DNA from: CAYNVQ01 sp964400735 | Lineage (GTDB): Bacteria > Acidobacteriota > Aminicenantia > Aminicenantales > Aminicenantaceae | Direction: 5' to 3' | NCBI GenBank assembly: GCA_964400735.1 | Contig: CAYNVQ010000009.1 | Span: 62,001 to 126,000 of the forward strand | DNA: 64,000 bases | Shown here: one piece after another, positions 42,606 to 51,177 of the stretch | Numbering within the stretch: position 1 is the first letter of the stretch | Layout: each line of letters starts with the position of its first letter | The notes under the pieces: generated by a model | Database searches by the model: none | Seen by the model: the letters and a program-made list of their open reading frames with translations, nothing else | Told to the model about the DNA's origin: nothing | Made by a program: the position numbers and the translations under genes

Positions 42606-43640
42606 TCACTTCAACAAAAACTGTCTGATGAACCTCAAATCATTCTCGTAAAAAAATCTTATGTCGGGAATCTGGAAAGCAAACATAGCCGTTCTATCCA
42701 CACCCAGACCAAAGGCGAAGCCTGAGTACTTTTCAGGGTCAATGTTTACATTTTTCAATACTTGAGGATCGACCATTCCTGCCCCGAGAATCTCTATCCA
42801 GCCTCCTCCGCCACAAACACGGCACTCCTTGGACTTCCCCCCACAAACCGTACACTCAATGTCCACTTCCGCAGATGGTTCGGTAAAGGGGAAAAAGCTC
42901 GGCCGAAAACGGATCTTGATCTTTTCATAGAATAACGCTTTCAAGAAATACTCCAAGGTCCCTTTAAGATGAGCGAATGTAATGCCCAGGTCCACCACAA
43001 GCCCCTCCACCTGGAAGAACATCGGCAGATGAGTCGGATCCGGAGCCTCCTTCCGGTAGACTTTTCCGGGATTGATGATGCGGATAGGGGGTTTGCGTTT
43101 CTCCATGACTCTTATCTGGACCGGAGAAGTATGGGTGCGCAAAAGGACATCATCCGTTATATAAAGCGTATCCCAATCGTCTCGAGCCGGATGATGCGGA
43201 GGGAAATTGAGAGCTCCAAAATTATAATAATCCGTCTCTATCTCTGGTCCATCGGCGATGGAAAATCCCATTCTAAAAAAAATATTTTCGATCGCTTGCT
43301 GAAAGAAAAGGATGGGGTGCGGCGAGCCAAAATAGAGGGACTCGCCGGGCAGAGTGAGATCGATCTCTTCAAGGGCTTGTTTCGGCGTGGAAAAATTCGC
43401 CTGTAAATTCTGGACCTTTTCCTGGATATGTTTCTTGAAGTCGTTGATCAACCTCCCTATCTCAGGTTTCTCCTGAGGTTTGGCTTTCTTGAGTTCGTCC
43501 AAATACCCAGTGATAATGCCCCTCTGGCGGCTAAGGTATTCATTCCGAAGCTCGGAAAGGGAATTCTTGTTTTTCACTCTGGCCAAAGCTTCATCGAAGG
43601 CCTTCCATCTTTTTTCGATTTCGATCTTGAGGTTATCCAT
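42606..43640 (-). CDS. pheS: Phenylalanyl-tRNA synthetase alpha subunit
   Basis: About 344-residue catalytic subunit. An N-terminal coiled coil (1-100) binds tRNA; class II motif 2 is around HTSPVQIRVME and GKVYRKEAPDPTHLPMFFQVEGLVVD, motif 3 in SGFAFGLGVDRTAMFAFQIPDIR. A CTVCGGKSKECRVCGGGGW stretch with four Cys is an added zinc-ribbon-like element seen in some PheS proteins. The ATG at 43640 is preferred to a TTG three codons upstream. Confidence 0.95.
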   Translation of the reverse strand: MDNLKIEIEKRWKAFDEALARVKNKNSLSELRNEYLSRQRGIITGYLDELKKAKPQEKPEIGRLINDFKKHIQEKVQNLQANFSTPKQALEEIDLTLPGESLYFGSPHPILFFQQAIENIFFRMGFSIADGPEIETDYYNFGALNFPPHHPARDDWDTLYITDDVLLRTHTSPVQIRVMEKRKPPIRIINPGKVYRKEAPDPTHLPMFFQVEGLVVDLGITFAHLKGTLEYFLKALFYEKIKIRFRPSFFPFTEPSAEVDIECTVCGGKSKECRVCGGGGWIEILGAGMVDPQVLKNVNIDPEKYSGFAFGLGVDRTAMFAFQIPDIRFFYENDLRFIRQFLLK

Positions 43641-43657
43641 TTCTCGCAATATTTCTT

Positions 43658-44014
43658 CTATGTTTTGGCCTCCTTGACCTTTTGGGCAAGCCGAATAAAG
43701 GTCTGCGGAGACTGAACGGCCAGATCGGCCAGTATCTTTCTGTCAAGCTCTATATTCAACTGGTGCAACCCGTGGATAAAACGGTTGTAGGACAATCCAT
43801 TCTGCTCGGCAGCGGCCTTGATCCTGATGATCCATAAGCGACGAAAATCTCTCTTGCGAGCCCTCCTATCCCTGTAAGAATATTGGAGGCCTTTTTCTAC
43901 GGCTTCTTTGGCTGTCCGGTAATTATGGCTTCTTGCCCCCCAGTAGCCTTTGGCCATCTTTAGGATTTTCGCTCTTCTGCGACTTTTCTTCGTTCCTCTC
44001 TTTACTCTGGGCAT
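43658..44014 (-). CDS. rplT: Ribosomal protein L20
   Basis: 118 residues: PRVKRGTKKSRRRAKILKMAKGYWGARSHNYRTAKEAV is the RNA-binding N-terminus and DRRARKRDFRRLWIIRIKAAAEQNGLSYNRFIHGL the globular part. In E. coli L20 represses translation of the infC operon; the same gene order is present here. Confidence 0.97.
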   Translation of the reverse strand: MPRVKRGTKKSRRRAKILKMAKGYWGARSHNYRTAKEAVEKGLQYSYRDRRARKRDFRRLWIIRIKAAAEQNGLSYNRFIHGLHQLNIELDRKILADLAVQSPQTFIRLAQKVKEAKT

Positions 44015-44126
44015 TTTATTCTCCTTCGGTTGACTTTTGAATTATCCGTTCATGCATTAAATAATCTGATTCGAAGGCAAAAACATCGAAAAGGGTAATC
44101 CCTCAAGCGCCAGGAAGTATCCTTCT

Positions 44127-44327
44127 TTACAGATCGTAAGGGAGCATTTCTTTGATTCGTGCCCGATCGGCCTGGTTGACGGAATCCGTTTTCCCTAAAC
44201 GCCTTTTTCTCTTTGCTGACTTTTTTGTGAGTATATGGCTTTTATAGGCTTTGCTATGGATTACTTTTTTCTTTCCCGTTACTTTGAACCTCTTTTGGGC
44301 TCCCTTGTGTGTCTTTAGTTTTGGCAT
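44127..44327 (-). CDS. rpmI: Ribosomal protein L35
   Basis: 66 residues: PKLKTHKGAQKRFKVTGKKKVIHSKAYKSHILTKKSAKRKRRL is the family sequence. Its first 24 codons overlap the end of infC in another frame, and its ribosome site GGAGGAAAGG lies within infC. Confidence 0.97.
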   Translation of the reverse strand: MPKLKTHKGAQKRFKVTGKKKVIHSKAYKSHILTKKSAKRKRRLGKTDSVNQADRARIKEMLPYDL

Positions 44328-44880
44328 CCTTTCCTCCTGATTTTACTGCGGTCAACAAAGTCGAAACAGCCCAGGGTTGGGTTCTGATATCACCGTCCTG
44401 CTGCCCCAATTCTTTGATGTCCTCGAACACGCGATCTAGGATTTGATGAGCTAGCTCTGGTTTCGCCTTTTCTCTCCCTCGAAGCATTACCGTGATTTTG
44501 ACCTTATTTCCCTCCTTCAGAAATCTAGCCACATGTCTCATTTTGAAATTATAATCATGGATGCTGATCTTGGGCCTGAATTTGATCTCTTTGATTTGAA
44601 CCTGCTTTTGGTGTTTTTTGGCCTCTTGGGCCTTTTTGTGTAACTCATACAGAAATTTCCCATAATCCATTATGCGGCAAACAGGGGGATTCGCCTGCGG
44701 TGCAACTTCGACCAAATCCAAACTCCTGTCATTGGCCATGGACAATGCCTCTTGAAGCGGGAGAACACCCACTTGGTGCTTATCTTCATCAATGATCCTG
44801 ACTTCTTTCGCTCGTATCATCTCATTTATCCTATGAGGCTTTTCCTTTCTCCTTCCAGGTTTAAATCTGCTTCTTCTGAT
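44254..44880 (-). CDS. infC: Translation initiation factor IF-3, with AUC start codon
   Basis: About 208 residues. IF-3 keeps 30S subunits free and checks start codons. N-domain RINEMIRAKEVRIIDEDKHQVGVLPLQEAL, linker helix rich in Lys, and C-domain IKEIKFRPKISIHDYNFKMRHVARFL are intact. The first ATG (44820) would cut the conserved I-N-E-x-I-R-A segment. Twenty codons upstream, in frame without stops, an ATC at 44880-44878 has GGAGG six bases before it; this non-AUG start fits infC, which is known to use AUU or similar for autoregulation. A basic extension (RRSRFKPGRRKEKPHR) precedes the core. The C-terminal 24 codons overlap rpmI. Confidence 0.92.
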   Translation of the reverse strand: MRRSRFKPGRRKEKPHRINEMIRAKEVRIIDEDKHQVGVLPLQEALSMANDRSLDLVEVAPQANPPVCRIMDYGKFLYELHKKAQEAKKHQKQVQIKEIKFRPKISIHDYNFKMRHVARFLKEGNKVKITVMLRGREKAKPELAHQILDRVFEDIKELGQQDGDIRTQPWAVSTLLTAVKSGGKDAKTKDTQGSPKEVQSNGKEKSNP

Positions 44881-44882
44881 GT

Positions 44883-46814
44883 TTAACCTCCTTTTATATT
44901 TACACTCAATGATCTATTTTTAACCAAATTCTTGACTTTTTCAAGAAATTCATTGGCCTCCACAGACCCTAAACTTCCCTTGCTATGAACCCTAAGGGAA
45001 ACGGTTTGGGCTGCGATCTCTTTGTCTCCGACGATACAAATCAGAGGAACTTTATTTATTTCCGCGTCTCGGATCTTGTAGCTTATTTTCTCCCGACGAA
45101 GATCGGTGAACGTCCGCAATCCTTCCTCCCGGAATCTCTTCTGAAGCCCTTCGACGTATTCGTTATGCCTATCTGCGATAGGGAGGAAGGCCACCTGAAC
45201 GGGAGCGAGCCACACCGGAAAATTTCCTTTGTAGTGCTCTATGAGCACGCCAAAGAATCTCTCCAAAGAACCCAGCAAAGCTCTGTGAATGAGGAAAGGC
45301 CTTCTCAATTTCCCGTCTTCGCCAACATAACTCAGATTGAAGCGTTCGGCCAGATTGAAATCGAGCTGCACCGTCGTGCATTGCCAAGATCGTTGAAGAG
45401 CATCTTTGATTTTGATATCTATCTTGGGACCGTAAAACACCCCAGCTCCGGGATCGATTTGATAGGTGAGGCCTTTGACCTTCAAGGCCTTTTCCAAAGC
45501 TTGAGTCGCTTTGTCCCAATCTTCCATAAGACCACAGTATTTATCCGGGCAGGTAGAAAGATAGACATCGAATTCATCGAAACCAAAGGTGTTCAACATT
45601 TTCAGGGCAAGAGAAACGGTTTTTACAATTTCCTCATCGAGCTGGTCCTCCCGGCAGAAAATATGGGCATCATCCTGAGTAAATCCTCTCACCCGCATCA
45701 ATCCGTGAAGCACCCCGCTTCTTTCATATCGGTAGACCGTTCCCAACTCAGCCCAGCGAAAGGGAAGATCGCGGTAGCTTCTCGGTTTGGAGTTGTACAC
45801 CATGATGTGGAACGGACAGTTCATGGGTTTCAGCTCATATTCGATTCCTTCCTGAAGGAGCGGTGGATACATGGCATCGTAAAATTCGGTATGGCCGCTC
45901 TGCCGCCAAATATCCAGCTTGGCGATATGTGGAGAATAGATGAGATCGTAGCCGTCCCTGAAATGCTCCTCATACCAATATTCTTCGATAGCCCGCCGGG
46001 TGGCTGCCCCTTTAGGGTGCCAGAGGATCAACCCGCCGCCCAATTGGTCGTTGAAGCTGAAAAGATCCAGTTCGGGGCCGAGCTTTCTATGATCTCTCTG
46101 TTTGGCTTCTTCCAAACGGGCGAGATAGTCATCCAGGTCATGCTTGGAGAAAAATGCCGTCCCGTAAATCCTCTGGAGCTGTTTTCCCTTCTCGTCTCCT
46201 TTCCAGTAGGCCCCTGAGACGGAAAGGAGTTTGAAATGCTGGATATGCCCAGAGGAAGGAAGATGAGGGCCCAGACAAAAGTCAATGAAATTCTCTTGCC
46301 TGTAGCAAGACACTTCTTCTCCACCTTTTTCCTGGATGAGCTCCACCTTCAGATGCTGGCCCTTGTCCTCGAACAGCTTAATAGCCTGTTCCTTCGACAT
46401 CATGACGCGTTCTATAGGAACATCTTTCTGGACGATCTCGCCCATCCTTTTCTCTATAGCCTCAAGATCGGCTGGGGTGAACGGATCCTCCCTCAAAAAA
46501 TCATAGTAAAAACCGTTCTCCACGGCTGGGCCGATTCCTGTTTGGGTTCCGGGGAAAAGATCCAATACGGCATGGGCAAGAAGATGGGAAGCGCTGTGCC
46601 TCAAAACATCCAAGGCTTCTGCCGAGCCCACTTCGATCAACTCGATCTCAACCTCCTCTTTGATGGGTGTATCCAAGGAGACAAGCTGACCGTTTATCCT
46701 GGCAAAAAGCGCTTTTGGCTTTAGCTCGAGGTTTGCCAGAAGATCGGAGAGAGGCGTATTCTTCTCTACAGAATAAGTAGACTCATCTATCTTGATTTCT
46801 ATCTGTTCCTTCAT
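44883..46814 (-). CDS. thrS: Threonyl-tRNA synthetase
   Basis: About 643-residue class II synthetase. TGS domain (1-62), SAD editing domain with HSASHLLAHAVLDLFPGTQTGIGP (zinc His) and CYRQENFIDFCLGPHL, catalytic core with MNCPFHIMVYNSKPRSYRDLPFRWAELGTVYRYE and FLIHRALLGSLERFFGVLIEHYKG (motif 3), and anticodon-binding domain to the end. ATG at 46814 chosen over a TTG one codon upstream. The order thrS-infC-rpmI-rplT-pheS-pheT equals that of E. coli. Confidence 0.97.
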   Translation of the reverse strand: MKEQIEIKIDESTYSVEKNTPLSDLLANLELKPKALFARINGQLVSLDTPIKEEVEIELIEVGSAEALDVLRHSASHLLAHAVLDLFPGTQTGIGPAVENGFYYDFLREDPFTPADLEAIEKRMGEIVQKDVPIERVMMSKEQAIKLFEDKGQHLKVELIQEKGGEEVSCYRQENFIDFCLGPHLPSSGHIQHFKLLSVSGAYWKGDEKGKQLQRIYGTAFFSKHDLDDYLARLEEAKQRDHRKLGPELDLFSFNDQLGGGLILWHPKGAATRRAIEEYWYEEHFRDGYDLIYSPHIAKLDIWRQSGHTEFYDAMYPPLLQEGIEYELKPMNCPFHIMVYNSKPRSYRDLPFRWAELGTVYRYERSGVLHGLMRVRGFTQDDAHIFCREDQLDEEIVKTVSLALKMLNTFGFDEFDVYLSTCPDKYCGLMEDWDKATQALEKALKVKGLTYQIDPGAGVFYGPKIDIKIKDALQRSWQCTTVQLDFNLAERFNLSYVGEDGKLRRPFLIHRALLGSLERFFGVLIEHYKGNFPVWLAPVQVAFLPIADRHNEYVEGLQKRFREEGLRTFTDLRREKISYKIRDAEINKVPLICIVGDKEIAAQTVSLRVHSKGSLGSVEANEFLEKVKNLVKNRSLSVNIKGG

Positions 46815-46895
46815 CAATATCTATCGTGCATCCAAAAGGAAGAAAGATCGTGAGAACTCTCTAATCCTTCTTTTTGAACACAGACTCCATTAAAT

Positions 46896-46970
46896 TGGTA
46901 GGCGCGGAGGGGATCGAACCCTCGACTTCTTCCGCGTCAAGGAAGCACTCTGCCACTGAGCTACGCGCCT
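46896..46970 (-). tRNA. tRNA-Val (GAC)
   Basis: Cloverleaf folds fully: acceptor AGGCGCG/CGCGCCT with discriminator A and encoded CCA (46896-46898), D-arm GCTC/GAGT, anticodon stem CTTCC/GGAAG with loop TTGACGC (anticodon GAC), T-arm GAGGG/CCCTC with TTCGATC loop. It precedes thrS on the same strand. Confidence 0.97.
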
Positions 46971-46988
46971 ATCTTTCTAAGCCTTATT

Positions 46989-47017
46989 ATATTAAAGATT
47001 TAGCCCCTGAGTGTCAA
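46989..47017 (-). promoter_or_regulatory. Promoter of the tRNA-Val gene
   Basis: TTGACA at 47012-47017 (minus strand) with TAATAT at 46989-46994 after 17 bases. A perfect TATAAT three bases further on (46986-46991) would need a 20-base spacer. Either gives a short leader to the tRNA and perhaps thrS. Confidence 0.6.
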
Positions 47018-47203
47018 CTATCTTGAACGGGTCGGAAAATTATCGTTTTCTTTGAGGATTTCCCCCTCTCGCCTTCGGACTTCTCTTTTTTCCTGGCCGA
47101 GCAACTGGCTTTCTAGTCCGATACCAGGCAGGTTTTTGCCGTCGTTCGATTCCCCTGGCCATTCAAGCTCTTTTTTATTCCTCTTTTTTGGGGAAGGATT
47201 TCC

Positions 47204-47686
47204 CTAAAGGATCGTGATCTCGGGCTCCCAATTTCCCGTATCTAACACGGCCACCGTGCTTTTTCCCGAAACCCATCCCCCCGTTTCTCCTGGATTGATG
47301 AGGAGCGATCCATTTCTCCTCTCAACCTCTGGCTTATGTGTATGTCCGAAAATGATGACATCATATCGTCCTGTGGCGGCATACTTTTTTATCGAATATG
47401 GGACATGCAGGATCAGGATTTCCTTTCCCCCTTGAGAAAATACGAAAGGAGCCTCCTTTATTTCTCCGAATGGATGGAGAGCTTCCTCCAATCCTTTTTT
47501 CTCACCATCGCAGTTGCCAAAAACTGCCTTTACCGGACAGGTAAGAGGAGACAGCTCCCGGGCCGCAAAGGGAGCCACAAAATCTCCTGCATGGATAACG
47601 AGACAGCACTTCATGTCTTGAAAAAAGCGAACGGCCTTCCTCACTGCTGGCAAATTGTCGTGTGAATCGGACATGATGCCAATCAT
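47204..47686 (-). CDS. YfcE/MJ0936-type metallophosphoesterase
   Basis: 160-residue calcineurin-like phosphodiesterase. Motifs in order: IGIMSDSHDN, VIHAGDFVAP, VFGNCDGEK, DVIIFGHTHKPEVE and LLINPGETGG, all metal ligands present. Related to small archaeal and bacterial phosphodiesterases active on cyclic or model substrates; natural substrate unknown. It stands alone upstream of the tRNA gene. Confidence 0.92.
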   Translation of the reverse strand: MIGIMSDSHDNLPAVRKAVRFFQDMKCCLVIHAGDFVAPFAARELSPLTCPVKAVFGNCDGEKKGLEEALHPFGEIKEAPFVFSQGGKEILILHVPYSIKKYAATGRYDVIIFGHTHKPEVERRNGSLLINPGETGGWVSGKSTVAVLDTGNWEPEITIL

Positions 47687-47855
47687 TCTTGATCTCTCCT
47701 TCCACCATCATTTTAGATTATCCCGCCTCTTCTTGTCTAATCCCTCCTTTTCGGCATAAGCATTCCCATAACCGCTATGACATACTTGCCGACCAGAGCA
47801 TGAGGAAGGGATTGAGCAACATTGGAGTAACAGATCTTTTCGAAGTCAGCCGGTT

Positions 47856-47888
47856 GGTCAGGAAGCCATTCTAGGCGAGCGGGTATGG
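47856..47888 (+). repeat. Dispersed intergenic repeat, copy 2
   Basis: Matches 14347-14379 at about 28 of 33 positions in the same orientation. It lies 23 bases upstream of the promoter for the 47981 operon. Confidence 0.5.
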
Positions 47889-47910
47889 TTCCAAGCAGTC
47901 ACCCCTCTTC

Positions 47911-47939
47911 TTGAATAAAAATGGGGGGTGTATTATACT
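47911..47939 (+). promoter_or_regulatory. Promoter of the amino-acid catabolic operon
   Basis: TTGAAT (47911-47916), 17 bases, TATACT (47934-47939). A leader of about 35 bases includes TAGGAGT before the ATG at 47981. Confidence 0.65.
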
Positions 47940-47980
47940 AACTCTTTGTTTTTAGTGGAATTAAAATAGGAGTCAAAAGA

Positions 47981-49285
47981 ATGAGAAATGCTATCATCAT
48001 GGGAGCTGCAGGAAGAGACTTCCATAATTTTAATGTCTTTTTTAGAGACAAAGAAAACTACCGTGTTTGCGCTTTTACGGCTACCCAAATTCCCGATATT
48101 GAAGGCAGAAAATACCCTCCGCAGTTGGCCGGGGATCAATATCAAGAGGGTATTCCGATTTACTCAGAGAGCGAGCTACCATCCCTGATAAAAAAATTCG
48201 AGGTATCGGAAGTGTATTTCTCCTACAGCGACGTGCCTCATTCTTACGTTATGCATAAGGCATCGGAAGTCCAATCTGCAGGAGCCAGTTTCGTGCTCCT
48301 CGGACCCGAAGAGACCATGATTAAAAGCGGCCTTCCCATGATCTCTGTGTGTGCCGTCCGAACCGGATGCGGCAAAAGCCAGACGACTCGAAAGATCGCT
48401 CTCCTTCTCAAAGAAAGGGGACGGAGAGTTGTCGTGATCCGCCATCCTATGCCCTATGGAGATCTGATCAAACAGACCGTCCAGCGGTTCGAAACCTATG
48501 AAGACATGATCGAACAGGAATGCACTATCGAGGAGATGGAAGAATATGAACCCCATATCAAGAATGGGATTCTGGTCTACTCAGGGGTCGATTACGGTGC
48601 TATTTTGAAAGCGGCCGAAAAAGAAGCCGATGTCATTCTGTGGGACGGCGGCAACAACGACATCCCCTTTTATCGTTCCGACCTCGAAATCGTCGTCGTC
48701 GATCCCCACAGACCCGGCCATGAACTTGCCTATTATCCGGGAGAAACCAATTTTCGCAGGGCCGGTGTCCTCGTTATCAATAAAATGGACACGGCTAAGG
48801 AACAAAATGTCCAAAAGATCATGGACAATATAAGAGCCTTCAATCCCGGGGCTACTGTCATCAAGGCAAAATCACCCATCACCGTTCTTGAGGGGGATCA
48901 AATCAAGGGAAAGACCGTCCTAGTCGTAGAAGATGGACCAACCCTCACCCATGGGGGGATGTCTTTTGGCGCGGGAATTGTCGCTGCCGAAAAATATGGA
49001 GCCGCCAAAATCATCGATCCTCGTCCATATGCTGTGGGAAGCATAAAGGAAACCTTCAAAAAATACAGCCATTTGGACCGAGTCCTCCCCGCCATGGGAT
49101 ATGGTAAAGAACAGGTTCACGAGCTCACCCAGACCATCGACCGGGTCGAATGTGATGTGGTGATTGGCGCCACTCCGATCGATTTGGGACGCCTGATCAC
49201 TTCAAATAAAAAGATTCTCCGCGTCACCTATGATCTTGAAGAAATCGGCACACCGGACTTAAAAGAGGTTCTCAAAAATTTCTGA
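47981..49285 (+). CDS. Cyclic 2,3-diphosphoglycerate synthetase-like P-loop protein
   Basis: 434 residues. An N-terminal Rossmann-like part (AIIMGAAGRDFHNFNVFFRD, then VSEVYFSYSDVPHSYVMHKA) precedes a P-loop domain with VRTGCGKSQTTRKIALLLKERG, LWDGGNNDIPFYRSDLEIVVVD, NFRRAGVLVINKMDTAKEQN and VEDGPTLTHGGMSFGAGIVAA. These match proteins annotated as cyclic 2,3-diphosphoglycerate synthetase (a methanogen enzyme), but bacterial members have no shown cDPG role. Here it heads an operon with carbamate kinase and ornithine carbamoyltransferase, with the carbamate kinase ATG overlapping its stop. A role in carbamoyl-phosphate or amino-acid catabolism is inference. Confidence 0.8.
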   Translation: MRNAIIMGAAGRDFHNFNVFFRDKENYRVCAFTATQIPDIEGRKYPPQLAGDQYQEGIPIYSESELPSLIKKFEVSEVYFSYSDVPHSYVMHKASEVQSAGASFVLLGPEETMIKSGLPMISVCAVRTGCGKSQTTRKIALLLKERGRRVVVIRHPMPYGDLIKQTVQRFETYEDMIEQECTIEEMEEYEPHIKNGILVYSGVDYGAILKAAEKEADVILWDGGNNDIPFYRSDLEIVVVDPHRPGHELAYYPGETNFRRAGVLVINKMDTAKEQNVQKIMDNIRAFNPGATVIKAKSPITVLEGDQIKGKTVLVVEDGPTLTHGGMSFGAGIVAAEKYGAAKIIDPRPYAVGSIKETFKKYSHLDRVLPAMGYGKEQVHELTQTIDRVECDVVIGATPIDLGRLITSNKKILRVTYDLEEIGTPDLKEVLKNF

Positions 49286-50235
49286 TGAAAGGAAAAATAG
49301 CCCTTATCGCCTTCGGGGGAAATGCCATCCTGCCCGAAAACCAAAAGGGATTGCAGTCCCAGCAGCTGAAAAACGCCCAGAAGGCGGCCCGTTTGATGCT
49401 CCATGTGGTCAAAAAGGGCTACGATCTCATCATCGTTCACGGCAACGGCCCACAGGTGGGAAACCTGCTCATCCAGATGGAGGAGACCATCAATAAAATC
49501 CCGCCCTTTTCTCTCGAGATTTGCGACGCCATGACCGAAGGAAGTATGGGATTCATGCTGGAAAAGAACATCATCAACGAGCTCCGCAAAAATTCCATCG
49601 ATAAAGAAGTAGCCACCTTGATTACACAAGTCGTTGTGGACCGTGAGGATCCGGCCTTCGAAAACCCCTCCAAACCAATCGGTCCCTTTTACTCTCAATA
49701 CCGAGCCTCTATGCTCAAGAGGCAAAAAAATTGGAAGATGATCGAAGATGCCGGCCGAGGATACCGTAAGGTCGTCGCTTCTCCCCAGCCGATCGATGTG
49801 GTAGCTAAACGAGTGATCCACGATCTGGTTCATGCCGGAAAAATTGTCATTGCCGCAGGAGGAGGCGGCATCCCCGTCATTATCAATGGAAACGGTCTTT
49901 TCCAAGGAGTGGAAGCGGTCATCGATAAGGACTACACGGCAAGCCTGATTGCTAAGGAAGTTAAAGCTGAACTGTTCATCATCCTGACGAACGTCCCCCG
50001 GGTTTACTTGAATTATGACCGGCCCGACAGGGAACCCATTGGAAAGATGACCGTGGAAGAGGCCCAGAATTATCTTGAAGAGGGACAGTTCCCCCCTGGC
50101 TCGATGGGCCCGAAAATCGAGGCTGCCATCGAGTACATCCAAAGCGGAGGGGAGGAAGTGCTCATCACCTCAGCCAGTCACCTTAAAGCATCTCTCGTCA
50201 ACCGCTCAGGCACCAGGATCACCGCCAAGAATTAG
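49285..50235 (+). CDS. arcC: Carbamate kinase
   Basis: 316-residue enzyme that makes ATP from carbamoyl phosphate and ADP. IALIAFGGNAILPENQKG, IIVHGNGPQVGNLL, VVASPQPIDVV, VIAAGGGGIPVI, GVEAVIDKDYTASLIA and FPPGSMGPKIEAAIEYI are all family motifs. It follows the cPGS-like gene with a one-base overlap (TGATG) and precedes ornithine carbamoyltransferase by nine bases, so citrulline phosphorolysis followed by ATP formation is the likely job. No arginine deiminase is seen. Confidence 0.95.
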   Translation: MKGKIALIAFGGNAILPENQKGLQSQQLKNAQKAARLMLHVVKKGYDLIIVHGNGPQVGNLLIQMEETINKIPPFSLEICDAMTEGSMGFMLEKNIINELRKNSIDKEVATLITQVVVDREDPAFENPSKPIGPFYSQYRASMLKRQKNWKMIEDAGRGYRKVVASPQPIDVVAKRVIHDLVHAGKIVIAAGGGGIPVIINGNGLFQGVEAVIDKDYTASLIAKEVKAELFIILTNVPRVYLNYDRPDREPIGKMTVEEAQNYLEEGQFPPGSMGPKIEAAIEYIQSGGEEVLITSASHLKASLVNRSGTRITAKN

Positions 50236-50244
50236 GAGGAATGG

Positions 50245-51177
50245 ATGTTCGAAGACTTTCTCTCTATTCACGATTTGACTCCCTACCAGTTCAGCCAAAT
50301 TATGGACTTAACCCAGGAGATCAAGGACAAACCCCATCGCTTCGGAGAAAGGCTCCAAAACAAAATCCTGGCCATGATTTTCGAGAAACCATCCCTGCGC
50401 ACCCGGGTTACGTTTGAAACCGGAATGTTACAGTTGGGAGGGGAAGCCATCTACCTGGCCCCTTCCGATATCCAGATGGGGACAAGAGAAACACCGTACG
50501 ACGTGGGCAAAAACATGGAAAGGTGGGTGGATGGGATCATGCTCAGAACCTTTGCCCATCAAACCGCCGTGGATTTGGCCAAAGCCGCCGCCATTCCCGT
50601 TATCAATGCCTTGACCGACCTGCTTCATCCCTGTCAGGCCATGGCCGACTTTTTCACCCTCAAGGAAAACCGCGGTGACCTGAAAGGCATGAAACTGGCC
50701 TACATCGGAGACGGGAACAATGTATGCCACAGCCTCCTCTTCGCTGCGGCAAAAACCGGAATGACCATTTCCGTGGCCACACCAGCAGGCTATGAGCCCG
50801 GCCAGAACGTTCTTCAACAAGCCGAACAGGACGGGCAGGCGACAGGGGTTCGAATCCTTGTCACCTCTGATCCGGAAGAAGCTGTCCAGGATGCGGATGC
50901 TGTTTACACCGATGTATGGGCCTCGATGGGCCAGGAAAGCGAAAAAGCCAAAAGGGCCGAAATCTTCGCTTCCTACCAAGTCAATAGACAATTAATGGAT
51001 CGAGCAAAATCATCAGCCCTGTTCATGCACTGCCTTCCAGCACATAGAGGCGAGGAAGTCACCGATGAAGTCATCGATTCCCCTCAATCGATTGTTTTTG
51101 ATCAGGCAGAAAATAGGCTTCATGTCCAAAAAGCCATTATGTTATTATTATTAGAGCGAAAAAGAAAAAATGATTGA
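50245..51177 (+). CDS. argF: Ornithine carbamoyltransferase
   Basis: 310 residues. Carbamoyl-phosphate site KPSLRTRVTFE is present as EKPSLRTRVTF, and MLRTFAH, NALTDLLHPCQAMADFFT, DVWASMGQE and MHCLPAHRGEEV complete the active site. Anabolic (ArgF) and catabolic (ArcB) forms cannot be told by motif; the adjacent carbamate kinase points to the catabolic direction. AGGAGG precedes the ATG at 50245. It overlaps the next gene by eight bases. Confidence 0.94.
   Translation: MFEDFLSIHDLTPYQFSQIMDLTQEIKDKPHRFGERLQNKILAMIFEKPSLRTRVTFETGMLQLGGEAIYLAPSDIQMGTRETPYDVGKNMERWVDGIMLRTFAHQTAVDLAKAAAIPVINALTDLLHPCQAMADFFTLKENRGDLKGMKLAYIGDGNNVCHSLLFAAAKTGMTISVATPAGYEPGQNVLQQAEQDGQATGVRILVTSDPEEAVQDADAVYTDVWASMGQESEKAKRAEIFASYQVNRQLMDRAKSSALFMHCLPAHRGEEVTDEVIDSPQSIVFDQAENRLHVQKAIMLLLLERKRKND

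Noticed and set aside
44985..46217. 410-codon plus-strand frame
   Set aside because: Lies wholly opposite thrS; a by-product of codon bias.
49228..50142. 304-codon minus-strand frame
   Set aside because: Antisense to carbamate kinase, whose motifs are complete.
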